Shown: piece after piece, positions 13,628 through 21,205 of the stretch
How positions within the stretch are numbered: the stretch's first letter is position 1
Layout of the letters: the number at the start of each line of letters is the position of its first letter
Source of the DNA: UBA1151 sp963579925
GTDB taxonomy: Bacteria > Chloroflexota > Dehalococcoidia > Lucifugimonadales > Lucifugimonadaceae
Length of the DNA stretch: 21,502 nt
NCBI GenBank assembly: GCA_963579925.1
Contig: CAUZJA010000020.1
Location: 1 to 21,502 of the forward strand
Direction: 5' to 3'
The notes under the pieces: generated by a model
Databases searched by the model: none
What the model saw: the letters and a program-made list of their open reading frames with translations, nothing else
Told to the model about the DNA's origin: nothing
Made by a program: the position numbers and the translations under genes

Positions 13628-14641
13628 CTATTCTTTACTTTCGTCCGAAGATTCTTCAGGTGCGGCGTCAGCTTCGGGGGCCTTTGGAGTCTCAGCTTCA
13701 GGAGCTGCTTCTACTTTTGCCTCTGGAGCGGCCTCTACGACCTCAGGTGGCGTTTCGACCACTGCGATCTCTTCTACTTCGGCTGCCTTTGCTTCTGCTG
13801 CGTCATCTGCTGGCACTTTGGACTCGTCTGCAGCAGGCTTGTCGCCGCCACCGGAGCGTCCTCGTCCACCAGATCGTGAACCGCCGCCACCACCGCCACC
13901 GCCGCTGCCGCCAGCCGCTGGACGACCGCCTGAGCGTCGTCGCCGTGGGCGAGACTCATCAGAAGGTGCGTCAGTCTGTCGCATTGCAGTACCAACAACG
14001 GCGCTTCCTGTTGAAAGGTCACCGGTGTAAATCCATGCCTTGACGCCAATTCGACCAAATGTCGTGGCGGCTTCAGCAATTGCGAAATCAACGTTTGCTC
14101 GAAGTGTGTGGAGTGGTACTCGACCGTCCATCGCCTTTTCGGCTCGGGCAATCTCGGCGCCACCCAATCGTCCACTACAGAGGATCTTGATGCCTTCAGC
14201 CCCGGCCTGCATGGTGCGGGTCACGGACTGTCGCATTGCTCTGCGGAAGGCAACTCGTCGTTCCAACTGTTCAGCAACGTTTCGTGCAACCAGGAAAGCA
14301 TCGAGCTCCGGCTGGCGAATCTCCTGAATGTTCAGGCGAGCGCGCTTGCCGGTGAGCTTCTCAAGGTCACCACGTAGTTCGTCCACTCGTGTGCCGCCTC
14401 GGCCAATTACGATGCCGGGACGTGCAGTGTGGATTGAAATAACAAGTTCCTGCGGACCTCTCTCAATCTCAGTCTTTGAGATTCCTCCACTATCTTCGTA
14501 GCGGGTGGAGATCATGGTTCGGATCTTCTGATCCTCAATCGCTAGAGCGGCGTATGCCTTACCGCTACTAGGGAACCACCGGGCCTGCCAGGGGACCGTT
14601 GTTCCGAGTCGGAATCCGATTGGATGGGTTTTCTGGCCCAA
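13628..14641 (-). CDS. rpsC: 30S ribosomal protein S3 with Arg/Gly-rich linker and acidic C-terminal tail
   Basis: S3 forms, with S4 and S5, the mRNA entry channel and helicase region of the 30S subunit. The start is TTG with a GGGGAG Shine-Dalgarno 6 nt upstream, and homology begins at once (MGQKTHPIGFRLG). The KH motif VIGRGG is at residues 78-83, and the C-terminal domain runs to about residue 222 (VKAWIYTGDLSTG). S3 is usually about 210-240 residues; this one is 337. Residues 231-266 are Arg/Gly-rich with an eight-glycine run. Residues 267-337 are Glu/Ala/Pro-rich and acidic. The extension is in frame and ends just before rplP. Confidence 0.97.
   Translation of the reverse strand: MGQKTHPIGFRLGTTVPWQARWFPSSGKAYAALAIEDQKIRTMISTRYEDSGGISKTEIERGPQELVISIHTARPGIVIGRGGTRVDELRGDLEKLTGKRARLNIQEIRQPELDAFLVARNVAEQLERRVAFRRAMRQSVTRTMQAGAEGIKILCSGRLGGAEIARAEKAMDGRVPLHTLRANVDFAIAEAATTFGRIGVKAWIYTGDLSTGSAVVGTAMRQTDAPSDESRPRRRRSGGRPAAGGSGGGGGGGGSRSGGRGRSGGGDKPAADESKVPADDAAEAKAAEVEEIAVVETPPEVVEAAPEAKVEAAPEAETPKAPEADAAPEESSDESKE
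13631..13951 (-). other. RG-rich plus acidic tail of S3
   Basis: This stretch encodes S3 residues 231-337. The first third is like an RGG box (RPRRRRSGGR, then a Gly run, then SRSGGRGRSGGG). The rest is an acidic Glu/Ala/Pro/Val tract. A basic-then-acidic bipartite disordered tail at the mRNA entry side of the 30S subunit is unusual for S3 as I know it. Confidence 0.85.
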
Positions 14642-14644
14642 TTG

Positions 14645-15001
14645 CTACTCCCCGCCTTTGCTGTCGGCAGCTACGTCATCAACCTCAACAATGAGGTGAC
14701 AGCTTGGCCTGTTGAATGATCCGGCCCGGCCACGTGCCTTAGGGCGGATTCGCTTGAGTGTCGGTCCTTCGTCAACCGTGATCTTCGAAATTCGAAGAGT
14801 GTCACGGTTCATCAAATCGTTGTTTTCTGCGTTGGCCACCGCTGAATTGATGACCTTGATAACGATGCCAGCTGACGGTGACTGCGTAAAACGCAGCATA
14901 TTCACCGCAGACGCGACGTCTTTGCCACGCACCATGTCGCAGACAATGCGCATCTTCTTTGCAGAGATGCCCAAACCTTTGGATCTTGCTCTAACTGCCA
15001 T
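14645..15001 (-). CDS. rplV: 50S ribosomal protein L22
   Basis: L22 contacts all six 23S rRNA domains, and its beta-hairpin forms part of the exit-tunnel constriction. The 118-residue protein has ISAKKMRIVCDMVRGK near the N-terminus, NSAVANAENN in the middle, and the hairpin around LKRIRPKARGRAGSFNRPSCHL. A short acidic end (VDDVAADSKGGE) goes a few residues beyond the usual C-terminus. The ATG follows a 54-nt gap after rpsS in which I see nothing specific. Confidence 0.97.
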   Translation of the reverse strand: MAVRARSKGLGISAKKMRIVCDMVRGKDVASAVNMLRFTQSPSAGIVIKVINSAVANAENNDLMNRDTLRISKITVDEGPTLKRIRPKARGRAGSFNRPSCHLIVEVDDVAADSKGGE

Positions 15002-15055
15002 CGTTTATCGTTCGCTTCTAAAAATCTATTGGGTATCTGTAGTTCGAATCAGGCT

Positions 15056-15340
15056 CTATCGAGGGCCTGATGCGCGGTCGCCTCTGGAAGAGTGCCCTCG
15101 GAATGTCCGAGTAGGGGCAAACTCACCCAGCTTGTGACCAACCATGTTTTCTGAGATCAACACCGGAATGTGCCGACGGCCATCGTGCACGGCAATGGTC
15201 AGAGCGACCATGTCCGGCATGATCGTGGACGCACGCGACCACGTCTTGATGACGGATCGTGAGTTGGCTCGCTGAGCCGCCTCAACCTTTTTCATCAGCT
15301 TTGGATGAATGAATGGGCCTTTTTTTACTGATCTAGACAT
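15056..15340 (-). CDS. rpsS: 30S ribosomal protein S19
   Basis: S19 lies in the 30S head next to S13 and contacts the 50S A-site finger. The 94 residues start SRSVKKGPFIHPKL and contain IKTWSRASTIMPDMVALTIAVHDGR in pieces that match the family, then VGHKLGEFAPTRTFRGH. It starts with ATG 33 nt after the rplB stop. Normal length, no oddities. Confidence 0.98.
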   Translation of the reverse strand: MSRSVKKGPFIHPKLMKKVEAAQRANSRSVIKTWSRASTIMPDMVALTIAVHDGRRHIPVLISENMVGHKLGEFAPTRTFRGHSSRGDRASGPR

Positions 15341-15373
15341 ACATAATTCCGATTATTGAATCTGGTCCGGTAC

Positions 15374-16201
15374 TTACTTGCTATATCGTCTCCGGACAAT
15401 CAACTTGTCCGATGACTTCTTGTGCCGCGTTCTTGGACCAAGTGCAGGCTTACCCCACGGAGTTTTTGGTCCAGGCATACCAATGCCTGCACGGCCTTCA
15501 CCACCACCATGCGGGTGATCACCGGGATGCATAGCGGAGCCACGTACGCCCGGTCGGCGGCCGCGATGGCGATTCCGACCGGCTTTACCCAGCTTGATGT
15601 TTTTGTGATCAGGGTTTCCAACCTGGCCAACCGTGGCCCGGCATTTGCCAAGCACCAGTCGCATTTCACCAGATGGCAACCTCAGCAGCGTGTAGCCCTC
15701 TTCGTGAGCCATCACCTGCGCAACTGTCCCGGCGCTGCGAACCATTTTGGCACCGCTACCAGGCGTTAGTTCAATGTTATGAACAAACGTACCTGTTGGT
15801 AGGTCCTTTACTTCGGATGAGTTACCAACCGTGACACCGTTCTCAGCCACCTGGCCAATTGTCATGCCTACCTGGACGCCATCGGGTGCAACAACGTATG
15901 CCTTGGTGCCATCTTCGTAGGTGATCAGGGCAATGCGAGCAGTTCGGTTCGGGTCGTACTCAATCGACTCTACAACGGCGCTTGCGTCGCGATCACGGTT
16001 GAAATCAATAATTCGGTAACGGCGCTTGTGTCCGCCACCGCGGTGTCGGACGGTTATCCGACCATTGTTGTTTCGTCCGCCAGTCTTCTTGATAGGTCGC
16101 AGAAGCGACTTTTCAGGCTTGCTCTTCGTGATCTCTTTGAAATCAGAAAGAATTGTGCCCCGCATACCTGGAGAAGTTGGCTTATATGTCTTTAGTGGCA
16201 T
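15374..16201 (-). CDS. rplB: 50S ribosomal protein L2
   Basis: L2 is one of the most conserved 50S proteins, needed for peptidyl transferase centre assembly and subunit association. The 275-residue length is standard. Visible motifs are RHRGGGHKRRYRIIDF, LPSGEMRLVLGKCRATVGQVGN, and the conserved GSAMHPGDHPHGGGEGR segment (residues 221-237) with the histidine often tied to peptidyl transfer activity. The C-terminus TRHKKSSDKLIVRRR is typical. It starts with ATG 6 nt after the rplW stop. Confidence 0.98.
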   Translation of the reverse strand: MPLKTYKPTSPGMRGTILSDFKEITKSKPEKSLLRPIKKTGGRNNNGRITVRHRGGGHKRRYRIIDFNRDRDASAVVESIEYDPNRTARIALITYEDGTKAYVVAPDGVQVGMTIGQVAENGVTVGNSSEVKDLPTGTFVHNIELTPGSGAKMVRSAGTVAQVMAHEEGYTLLRLPSGEMRLVLGKCRATVGQVGNPDHKNIKLGKAGRNRHRGRRPGVRGSAMHPGDHPHGGGEGRAGIGMPGPKTPWGKPALGPRTRHKKSSDKLIVRRRYSK

Positions 16202-16207
16202 TGCCGG

Positions 16208-16492
16208 CTATGCTCCCTCAAACAGCTGGATGGTATCGCCCGCCCGGAGCGTTACCACGGCTTTCTTCCACGCCGGGGTAGTTGTCATTCGCGGGCCGTA
16301 GCGTTTGCTCTTACCAGGAATCTTGCTGGTGTTCACTTTGACTACGGTCACGCTAAAGGATGCCTCCACAGCGCGCTTGATCTGCGGCTTTGTGGCCTTC
16401 TTGTTGACTTCAAATACGTACTTACCAACCTCACCGAGGAGTGTTGATTTCTCTGTGACGATGGGCCTCTGTAGGACTTTCCAGGTATTCAT
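16208..16492 (-). CDS. rplW: 50S ribosomal protein L23
   Basis: L23 sits at the polypeptide tunnel exit, where trigger factor and SRP dock. The 94-residue length and the family hallmarks are present: N-terminal LQRPIVTEKST, then YVFEVNKKATKPQIKRAVE, and VVKVNTSKIPGKSKRYG. The ATG lies 9 nt after the rplD stop. It has no extension. The rplD-rplW-rplB order is the universal one. Confidence 0.97.
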   Translation of the reverse strand: MNTWKVLQRPIVTEKSTLLGEVGKYVFEVNKKATKPQIKRAVEASFSVTVVKVNTSKIPGKSKRYGPRMTTTPAWKKAVVTLRAGDTIQLFEGA

Positions 16493-16501
16493 TTTTGGCC
16501 T

Positions 16502-17161
16502 CTAAGCTCCCGTACCAGCGGCAGTCGATGACTTGCCTGTGGTTGCCCAAATTTCATCAACGCGCTCTGCTGCAGCTTTGGTGAAAATTATCTGGCGAGC
16601 GCCGTAGATATCCAGTGGGTTGATCAAGTCAGCCGACTGAATGCTGATGCCGTCCAGGTTGCGAGCAGACATAACCAGAGTGCTGTTGTCACCGCTGGTG
16701 ATCACCAGACTGCGCTGATCCACGCTGAGTGTATCGAGGCTCTTGGCCAGTGCTGAGGTGCTGGGCTTGTCAACGGACAACTTGTCCATAAACGTAATCT
16801 TGCCCTTACGCAGCTGCTGTGAAAGAGCGATCTTGAGAGCGAGTCGTCGCAGCTTAACTGGAATGCGAAGACGGTAGCTCTTAGGGTGCGGCCCATGGGC
16901 CACTGCGCCACCTACTTGAGATGGAGAGCTTCGATCACCCAGACGGGCGCGACCTCCACCCTTCTGGGCATGCAGCTTGCGGTTGGATGAAATGACATCG
17001 CTACGGTTTTTGGTGTCGTGCCCGCCCTGGCGTTTGTTCGCCTGCTGAGCAACGATGACCTGGTGCAGCACGGGCTGGTTCATCTTGACGTTCCAGACGG
17101 AGTCTGAAATTTCAAGTGTGCCGGCATCGCCGCCCTGGTTGTTCTTGACCTGTACTTCCAT
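16502..17161 (-). CDS. rplD: 50S ribosomal protein L4
   Basis: L4 binds domain I of 23S rRNA, and its extended loop lines the exit tunnel constriction together with L22. The 219-residue length is normal. The loop region has KLHAQKGGGRARLGDRSSP and HGPHPKSYRLRIP, recognisable L4 signatures although the sequence around QVGGAVAHGP departs from the commoner WRGGGVVFGP. The C-terminal domain includes LVMSARNLDGISI. The ATG overlaps the rplC stop (TGATG), which implies translational coupling. In E. coli L4 represses the S10 operon, but no S10 leader can be judged here because fusA directly precedes rpsJ. Confidence 0.97.
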   Translation of the reverse strand: MEVQVKNNQGGDAGTLEISDSVWNVKMNQPVLHQVIVAQQANKRQGGHDTKNRSDVISSNRKLHAQKGGGRARLGDRSSPSQVGGAVAHGPHPKSYRLRIPVKLRRLALKIALSQQLRKGKITFMDKLSVDKPSTSALAKSLDTLSVDQRSLVITSGDNSTLVMSARNLDGISIQSADLINPLDIYGARQIIFTKAAAERVDEIWATTGKSSTAAGTGA

Positions 17162-18090
17162 CAGGAAGTGGTCTCCTTCTTTTCGTCTTCTTTATCTTCT
17201 TCTTCAGAGTCTGCTGACTCTTCAACAGCATCGTCGGCAGCAGCTTCTGGAGCTGGCTCTTCGGCATCTGCCTCAGGCTCGGCTTCCGGTTCTGCCGCAG
17301 CTTCTACTGCTTCTGGCTCAGCTGGAGCTTCCTCTGCCGGCGCTTCTTCAGCCACTTCAGCTATTTGGTCAACGACCTCTTCAACGGCCGCGACTTCCTC
17401 AACTACTTCTGGGACATCTTCCTGAATCGGAAGAACACCGAAGAGTACCGGCTTTACTTCAGCGTCTGTGCGCTTCTGAAGCTCAATCCGAATAATGCCG
17501 TTCTTTGCTCCGGGAACGGAACCCGTTACGGCGATGATATTTCTGTCCTCATCCACGAGCGCAATCTTGAGGCCAAGGTTTGTGACCTTGCGAGCGCCCA
17601 TGTGGCCCGCCATGCGGGTGCCTTTCCAGACACGACCCGGGGAGGAACCAGCACCAATAGAACCAGGCGCACGGTGACGGTCTGACTGACCGTGAGTCTT
17701 GGGACCACCAGCAAATCCGTGTCGTTTCACGCCACCGGCGAATCCACGACCCTTTGAGACACCCTGGATGGAGACAACGTCGCCAGCCTGGAATACGCCT
17801 GCGCCAAATGACTGTCCAACTTCGTAGTCGGCCAGCTCATCAACGGAGAACTCTTGCAGGTGACGGTATCGGCCGCCAGAGCGGGCGAGGTGGCCGGCGC
17901 TTGGCTTATTTACGTTCTTATTGTGTTCGAAACCAACCTGGACGGCCTCATAGCCATCGCGAGCGGAGGTACGAATCTGGGTAACGACGCACGGGCCAAC
18001 CTCAACCAGGGTGACGCCATCAGAGCGGCCGTCTTCCCAGTAGAGGGTGGTCATCCCTACTTTTCGTCCCAGTAATCCTTCAATACTCAT
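17161..18090 (-). CDS. rplC: 50S ribosomal protein L3 with long acidic C-terminal tail
   Basis: L3 is an early-assembly 23S rRNA-binding protein whose loop reaches towards the peptidyl transferase centre. The core (residues 1 to about 205) has LLGRKVGMT, KGRGFAGGVKRHGFAGG, the loop GSIGAGSSPGRVWKGTRMAGH, and ends near SVPGAKNGIIRI. L3 is usually about 205-215 residues; this one is 309. Residues 223-309 form a Glu/Ala/Pro/Val-rich, strongly acidic low-complexity tail. There is no frameshift: the tail is in frame and its stop overlaps the rplD start (TGATG). The core identity is certain. The role of the tail is unknown. Confidence 0.97.
   Translation of the reverse strand: MSIEGLLGRKVGMTTLYWEDGRSDGVTLVEVGPCVVTQIRTSARDGYEAVQVGFEHNKNVNKPSAGHLARSGGRYRHLQEFSVDELADYEVGQSFGAGVFQAGDVVSIQGVSKGRGFAGGVKRHGFAGGPKTHGQSDRHRAPGSIGAGSSPGRVWKGTRMAGHMGARKVTNLGLKIALVDEDRNIIAVTGSVPGAKNGIIRIELQKRTDAEVKPVLFGVLPIQEDVPEVVEEVAAVEEVVDQIAEVAEEAPAEEAPAEPEAVEAAAEPEAEPEADAEEPAPEAAADDAVEESADSEEEDKEDEKKETTS
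17164..17424 (-). other. acidic low-complexity tail of L3
   Basis: This stretch encodes L3 residues 223-309, made almost only of Glu, Ala, Pro, Val, Asp and Ser (for example APAEEAPAEPEAVEAAAEPE). Basic residues appear only in the last ten or so positions. The DNA is a degenerate repeat of GAA/GAG/GCN codons. Such tracts are expected to be disordered and solvent-exposed. Confidence 0.85.
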
Positions 18091-18144
18091 TGCGTTGCGT
18101 TATCTATGTCTTCTATGTGTCTAGGGTGTCAGGTTTATCTAGCG

Positions 18145-18453
18145 TTAGAGTTTGATTGAAATGTCAACGCCAGCCGGTACGTTCAGCCGTGTCAACGAAT
18201 CGATCGTCTTTGATGTTGGATCAAGGATGTCGATGAGCCGTTTGTGAGTCCTGAGTTCAAAGTGCTCTCGGGATCTCTTGTCAACGTGGGGGCCGCGAAT
18301 TACGCAGAACCGCTTGATCTTCGTGGGCATTGGCACAGGGCCAGCCACAGCAGCGCCAGTTCGCTCCGCTGCTTCCACAATCTGTCCTACAGAAAGATCA
18401 AGCACGCGGTGATCAAACGCCTTTAGAATTATTCTTACCTTTTGGCCCGGCAT
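18145..18453 (-). CDS. rpsJ: 30S ribosomal protein S10
   Basis: S10 is a 30S head protein near the A site and, as NusE, also part of antitermination and of transcription-translation coupling through NusG. The 102-residue length is normal. The sequence has VRIILKAFDHRVLD, the loop VAGPVPMPTKIKRFCV, and the RSREHFELRTHKRLIDI segment typical of the family. The start is 2 nt after the fusA stop, with a GGGTAGGA Shine-Dalgarno inside the end of fusA, so translation is probably coupled. It opens the S10 portion of the cluster. Confidence 0.98.
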   Translation of the reverse strand: MPGQKVRIILKAFDHRVLDLSVGQIVEAAERTGAAVAGPVPMPTKIKRFCVIRGPHVDKRSREHFELRTHKRLIDILDPTSKTIDSLTRLNVPAGVDISIKL

Positions 18454-18455
18454 TC

Positions 18456-20531
18456 CTACCCTTTAAGTCCTTCAATGACCGACCGTGGGGCCGGTGCGTA
18501 GTGATCGAATTCAAGCGAGAAGGCTGCTCGACCGGTTGTGATTGATCGGAGATCAGTGGCGTAGCGGAACGTCTCTGAGAGAGGAATCGCACCCTTGATC
18601 GTCTGTGAGTTGTCGTCGCCTTCCATGCTCTGGATCTGCGCTCGACGTGAGTTGAGGTCGCCAAGACAGTCGCCAAGGAACTCGGCAGGCGTCACAACCT
18701 CAATCTTCATCACCGGCTCCAGAAGGATTGGTGATGCCTTTGCAGCCGCTGCCTTGAAGGCCATGGACGCTGCAATCTTGAAGGCCATCTCGGAGGAGTC
18801 GACCTCATGGAAGCTTCCGCCCGTGAGCGTTGCTTTGATATCAACAGTCTCGTATCCAGCAAGGATTCCAGTTGCGACTGCTTCTCTGTATCCGGCTTCG
18901 GCAGCCTTCTGGTAGTCGTTTGGAAGTACCGCACCGGAGATTTCACTCTCAAACTGGATGCCTTCACCAGATGGCATCGGCTCCAGACGGAGCTTCACGT
19001 CTCCGTACTGACCGTGCCCACCAGTCTGACGCACAAATCGTCCGTCAGCAGCAGCAGTTCGTGAAATGGTTTCTCTGTACGCAACACGGGGCTCACCAAC
19101 GTTGACTTCAACGTTGAACTCACGACGCATCCGGTCAACGGTTACGTCAAGATGAAGTTCACCCATACCGGCAATAACAATCTGACCGCTGTCCTCATCC
19201 GTGCGGACGGTGAACGTTGGGTCTTCGTCTGCCAGGCGAACCAGCGCTGTGTCCATCTTCTCCTGGTCACCACGTGTCTTGGGCTCTACGGCCATGGACA
19301 CCACTGGTTCCGGGAACGTGATGGACTCAAGAATGACCTGATTTTGCTGTTCACAGATTGTGTCGCCCGTGTAGGCCTTCTTGAGGCCAATGGCAGCAAC
19401 AATCTCGCCGGGGCCAGCCTCTTTGATCTCTTCACGAGATTCGGCGTGGATTCTCATAAGTCGGCCCAGGCGCTCACGCTGCCTCCGGCCAGGGTTGTAC
19501 ACGTTCTCTCCGCTGATTAGCTTGCCGGAGTAGACACGGAGGTAGACAAGTCGGCCAACGTGCTGGTCGGCGACAACCTTGAAAACAATAGCGGCTGCAG
19601 GCTCATCAGCTGATGGCGGGCGGACCAAGGTTTCGCCTGTCTTGGGGTCAACGCCCTCAGCGGCTGGAACGTCAAACGGGGAAGGTAGATAGTCGACGAT
19701 AGCGTCAAGGATAGGAGAAACGCCCATGCGGCGCAGTGCGCTGCCACAGAGGGTTGGCTGGATCTTGCCAGCAATTGTTCCATTGCGAATACCGTCCATC
19801 AACTCTGCTTCTGTGATTTCCTCATCTGCGATGAACTTCATCATCAGGTCATCGTCAGCTTCGGCAACCTTTTCGACCATCGCCGCTCGATGAGCTTCTA
19901 CGTCGTCCGCCATTCCTTCCGGAATATCCACCTCCTCAGGGAGAGGGGCGTCGGGTTCAAAGCGGTATGCCTTACGAGTTACCAGGTCAATGGCACCAGT
20001 GAACTCACCCTCAGCTCCAATTGGAATCTGAATAGCAACAGGGTTGCCGCGGAGTCTGGCCTTGATGGACTCAATAGCCTTGAAAAAGTCAGCTCCGGCA
20101 CGGTCCATCTTGTTAATGAACACGCAACGAGGCACGCTGTACTTGTCAGCCTGGCGCCAGACAGTCTCTGACTGCGGCTGCACACCGGCAACGGCGTCAA
20201 TAACAACAACACCGCCGTCAAGGACTCTCAGGGAGCGCTCAACTTCGGCGGTGAAGTCAACGTGGCCAGGGGTGTCAATAATATTTACGTCATGGTCGCG
20301 CCACTCAGTTGACGTGGCTGCTGAGCCAATGGTGATGCCACGCTCACGCTCAATGTCCATGAAGTCCATCACGGTGTTGCCCTCGTCGATATTTCCGACG
20401 CGGTGGGTCATACCTGTGACGAACAGGACGTTTTCTGTGACGGTGGTCTTGCCAGCGTCAATGTGCGCAATAAATCCGATGTTTCGGATGTTGGCAACGG
20501 AGCGAATTGTTTTTGTCGTAGCTGTGGCCAT
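18456..20531 (-). CDS. fusA: translation elongation factor G
   Basis: EF-G is the GTPase that drives tRNA-mRNA translocation and, with RRF, ribosome recycling. The 691-residue product is full length. GTPase motifs are visible: P-loop AHIDAGKTT (residues 22-30), switch I region ERERGITI, switch II DTPGHVD (86-92) and NKMD (140-143). Domains II to V follow, including the domain IV segment TGGHGQYGDV and the C-terminal GDLNSRRAQI. It starts with ATG 86 nt after rpsG, in a gap with no clear structure. Its stop is only 2 nt from the rpsJ start, so there is no tuf gene in the position used by many bacteria. Confidence 0.98.
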   Translation of the reverse strand: MATATTKTIRSVANIRNIGFIAHIDAGKTTVTENVLFVTGMTHRVGNIDEGNTVMDFMDIERERGITIGSAATSTEWRDHDVNIIDTPGHVDFTAEVERSLRVLDGGVVVIDAVAGVQPQSETVWRQADKYSVPRCVFINKMDRAGADFFKAIESIKARLRGNPVAIQIPIGAEGEFTGAIDLVTRKAYRFEPDAPLPEEVDIPEGMADDVEAHRAAMVEKVAEADDDLMMKFIADEEITEAELMDGIRNGTIAGKIQPTLCGSALRRMGVSPILDAIVDYLPSPFDVPAAEGVDPKTGETLVRPPSADEPAAAIVFKVVADQHVGRLVYLRVYSGKLISGENVYNPGRRQRERLGRLMRIHAESREEIKEAGPGEIVAAIGLKKAYTGDTICEQQNQVILESITFPEPVVSMAVEPKTRGDQEKMDTALVRLADEDPTFTVRTDEDSGQIVIAGMGELHLDVTVDRMRREFNVEVNVGEPRVAYRETISRTAAADGRFVRQTGGHGQYGDVKLRLEPMPSGEGIQFESEISGAVLPNDYQKAAEAGYREAVATGILAGYETVDIKATLTGGSFHEVDSSEMAFKIAASMAFKAAAAKASPILLEPVMKIEVVTPAEFLGDCLGDLNSRRAQIQSMEGDDNSQTIKGAIPLSETFRYATDLRSITTGRAAFSLEFDHYAPAPRSVIEGLKG

Positions 20532-20617
20532 TGTTATCTTCTACCCGTTGGATTGGGCGGAGCCGCTAGCACCCCTGTGTATCTTCAATATCGGTTGGTT
20601 TGTTTACTTGTAGCTGC

Positions 20618-21088
20618 TTACCAGCGGTAGTGAGCGAACGCCCGGTTGGCCTCAGCCATTCGGTGCAATTCCTCTCGTCTGCGGACAGCCGATCCCTGTC
20701 CACGTGATGCCTCAAGCAACTCTTCGTAGAGTCGGCGATGCATCGGTCGTCCGGCCCGCGCTCGTGCAGCGGCAACCAGCCAGCGAAGCGCCATGGCGGT
20801 TCGTCGGTCCGGTCGGACTTCCGTTGGTACCTGATATGTAGCACCACCAACCCGGCGTGATTTCACTTCCAGAGCGGGGGTGGCGTTTCGCACGGCCTGT
20901 TCAAATATTTCAACTGCCGGGCGATTCACTTCTTGCTCAAGAGCCTCAAGCGCTTCGTAGACGGCCTTCTGTGCCTTGGTCTTCTTGCCGCCCAGCATCA
21001 CCTTATTGATGAAGCGCGTAAGAAGGACACTGTCATAGCGCGGATCTGCGGGGATTACCCGTCGCCCTGCTGCTCTTCTACGTGCCAT
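20618..21088 (-). CDS. rpsG: 30S ribosomal protein S7
   Basis: S7 nucleates assembly of the 30S head by binding the 3' major domain of 16S rRNA and lines the E site. The 156-residue length is standard. Recognisable features are the N-terminal MARRRAAGRR, the segment TRFINKVMLGGKKTKAQ, the VGGATYQVPTEVRPDRR loop and the C-terminal EANRAFAHYRW. The ATG is preceded by a purine-rich GAGAGAGCAAGAGAG stretch that can serve as Shine-Dalgarno. It lies between rpsL and fusA, as in the str operon. The inverted repeat just upstream could be an autoregulatory S7 site. There are no unusual extensions. Confidence 0.98.
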   Translation of the reverse strand: MARRRAAGRRVIPADPRYDSVLLTRFINKVMLGGKKTKAQKAVYEALEALEQEVNRPAVEIFEQAVRNATPALEVKSRRVGGATYQVPTEVRPDRRTAMALRWLVAAARARAGRPMHRRLYEELLEASRGQGSAVRRREELHRMAEANRAFAHYRW

Positions 21089-21131
21089 CTATATAACTCT
21101 CTTGCTCTCTCGAAACACTTTTTATTTTCGC

Positions 21132-21166
21132 CCGCCAGAAGTTGCCGTTGCGGGAAAAACTGGCGG
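21132..21166 (-). promoter_or_regulatory. inverted repeat in the rpsL-rpsG intercistronic gap
   Basis: A perfect 7-bp inverted repeat, CCGCCAG at 21132-21138 and CTGGCGG at 21160-21166, encloses a 21-nt loop. In the transcript it lies between the rpsL stop and the rpsG start. It is followed by an A-rich stretch rather than a U-run, so it does not look like a Rho-independent terminator. In E. coli, S7 represses translation by binding the rpsL-rpsG intercistronic RNA, so an S7-binding leader is a reasonable guess. Only the repeat is seen; the function is inferred. Confidence 0.4.
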
Positions 21167-21205
21167 AAGGAACCCGATGCTTATGACCGGGCATTGTTCA
21201 AATCT

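Noticed and set aside
17164..17424. Frameshift creating the L3 tail
   Set aside because: The tail keeps strong Glu/Ala/Pro codon regularity in frame and ends at a stop overlapping the rplD start, and similar tails occur in other genes. A sequencing or frameshift artefact is not needed.
17055..17495. Leucine-rich plus-strand frame opposite the L3 tail, like a membrane protein
   Set aside because: Its leucine runs are the mirror of the Glu/Ala codon repeats in the L3 tail. It continues into L4 antisense without any domain.
20044..20613. 189-codon plus-strand open frame opposite fusA
   Set aside because: It lies antisense to the conserved EF-G GTP-binding domain, and its protein shows no family motif. 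It is a by-product of codon use in fusA.
21132..21166. Rho-independent terminator between rpsL and rpsG
   Set aside because: The stem is present, but the transcript downstream is A-rich with no U-run, so termination is unlikely.
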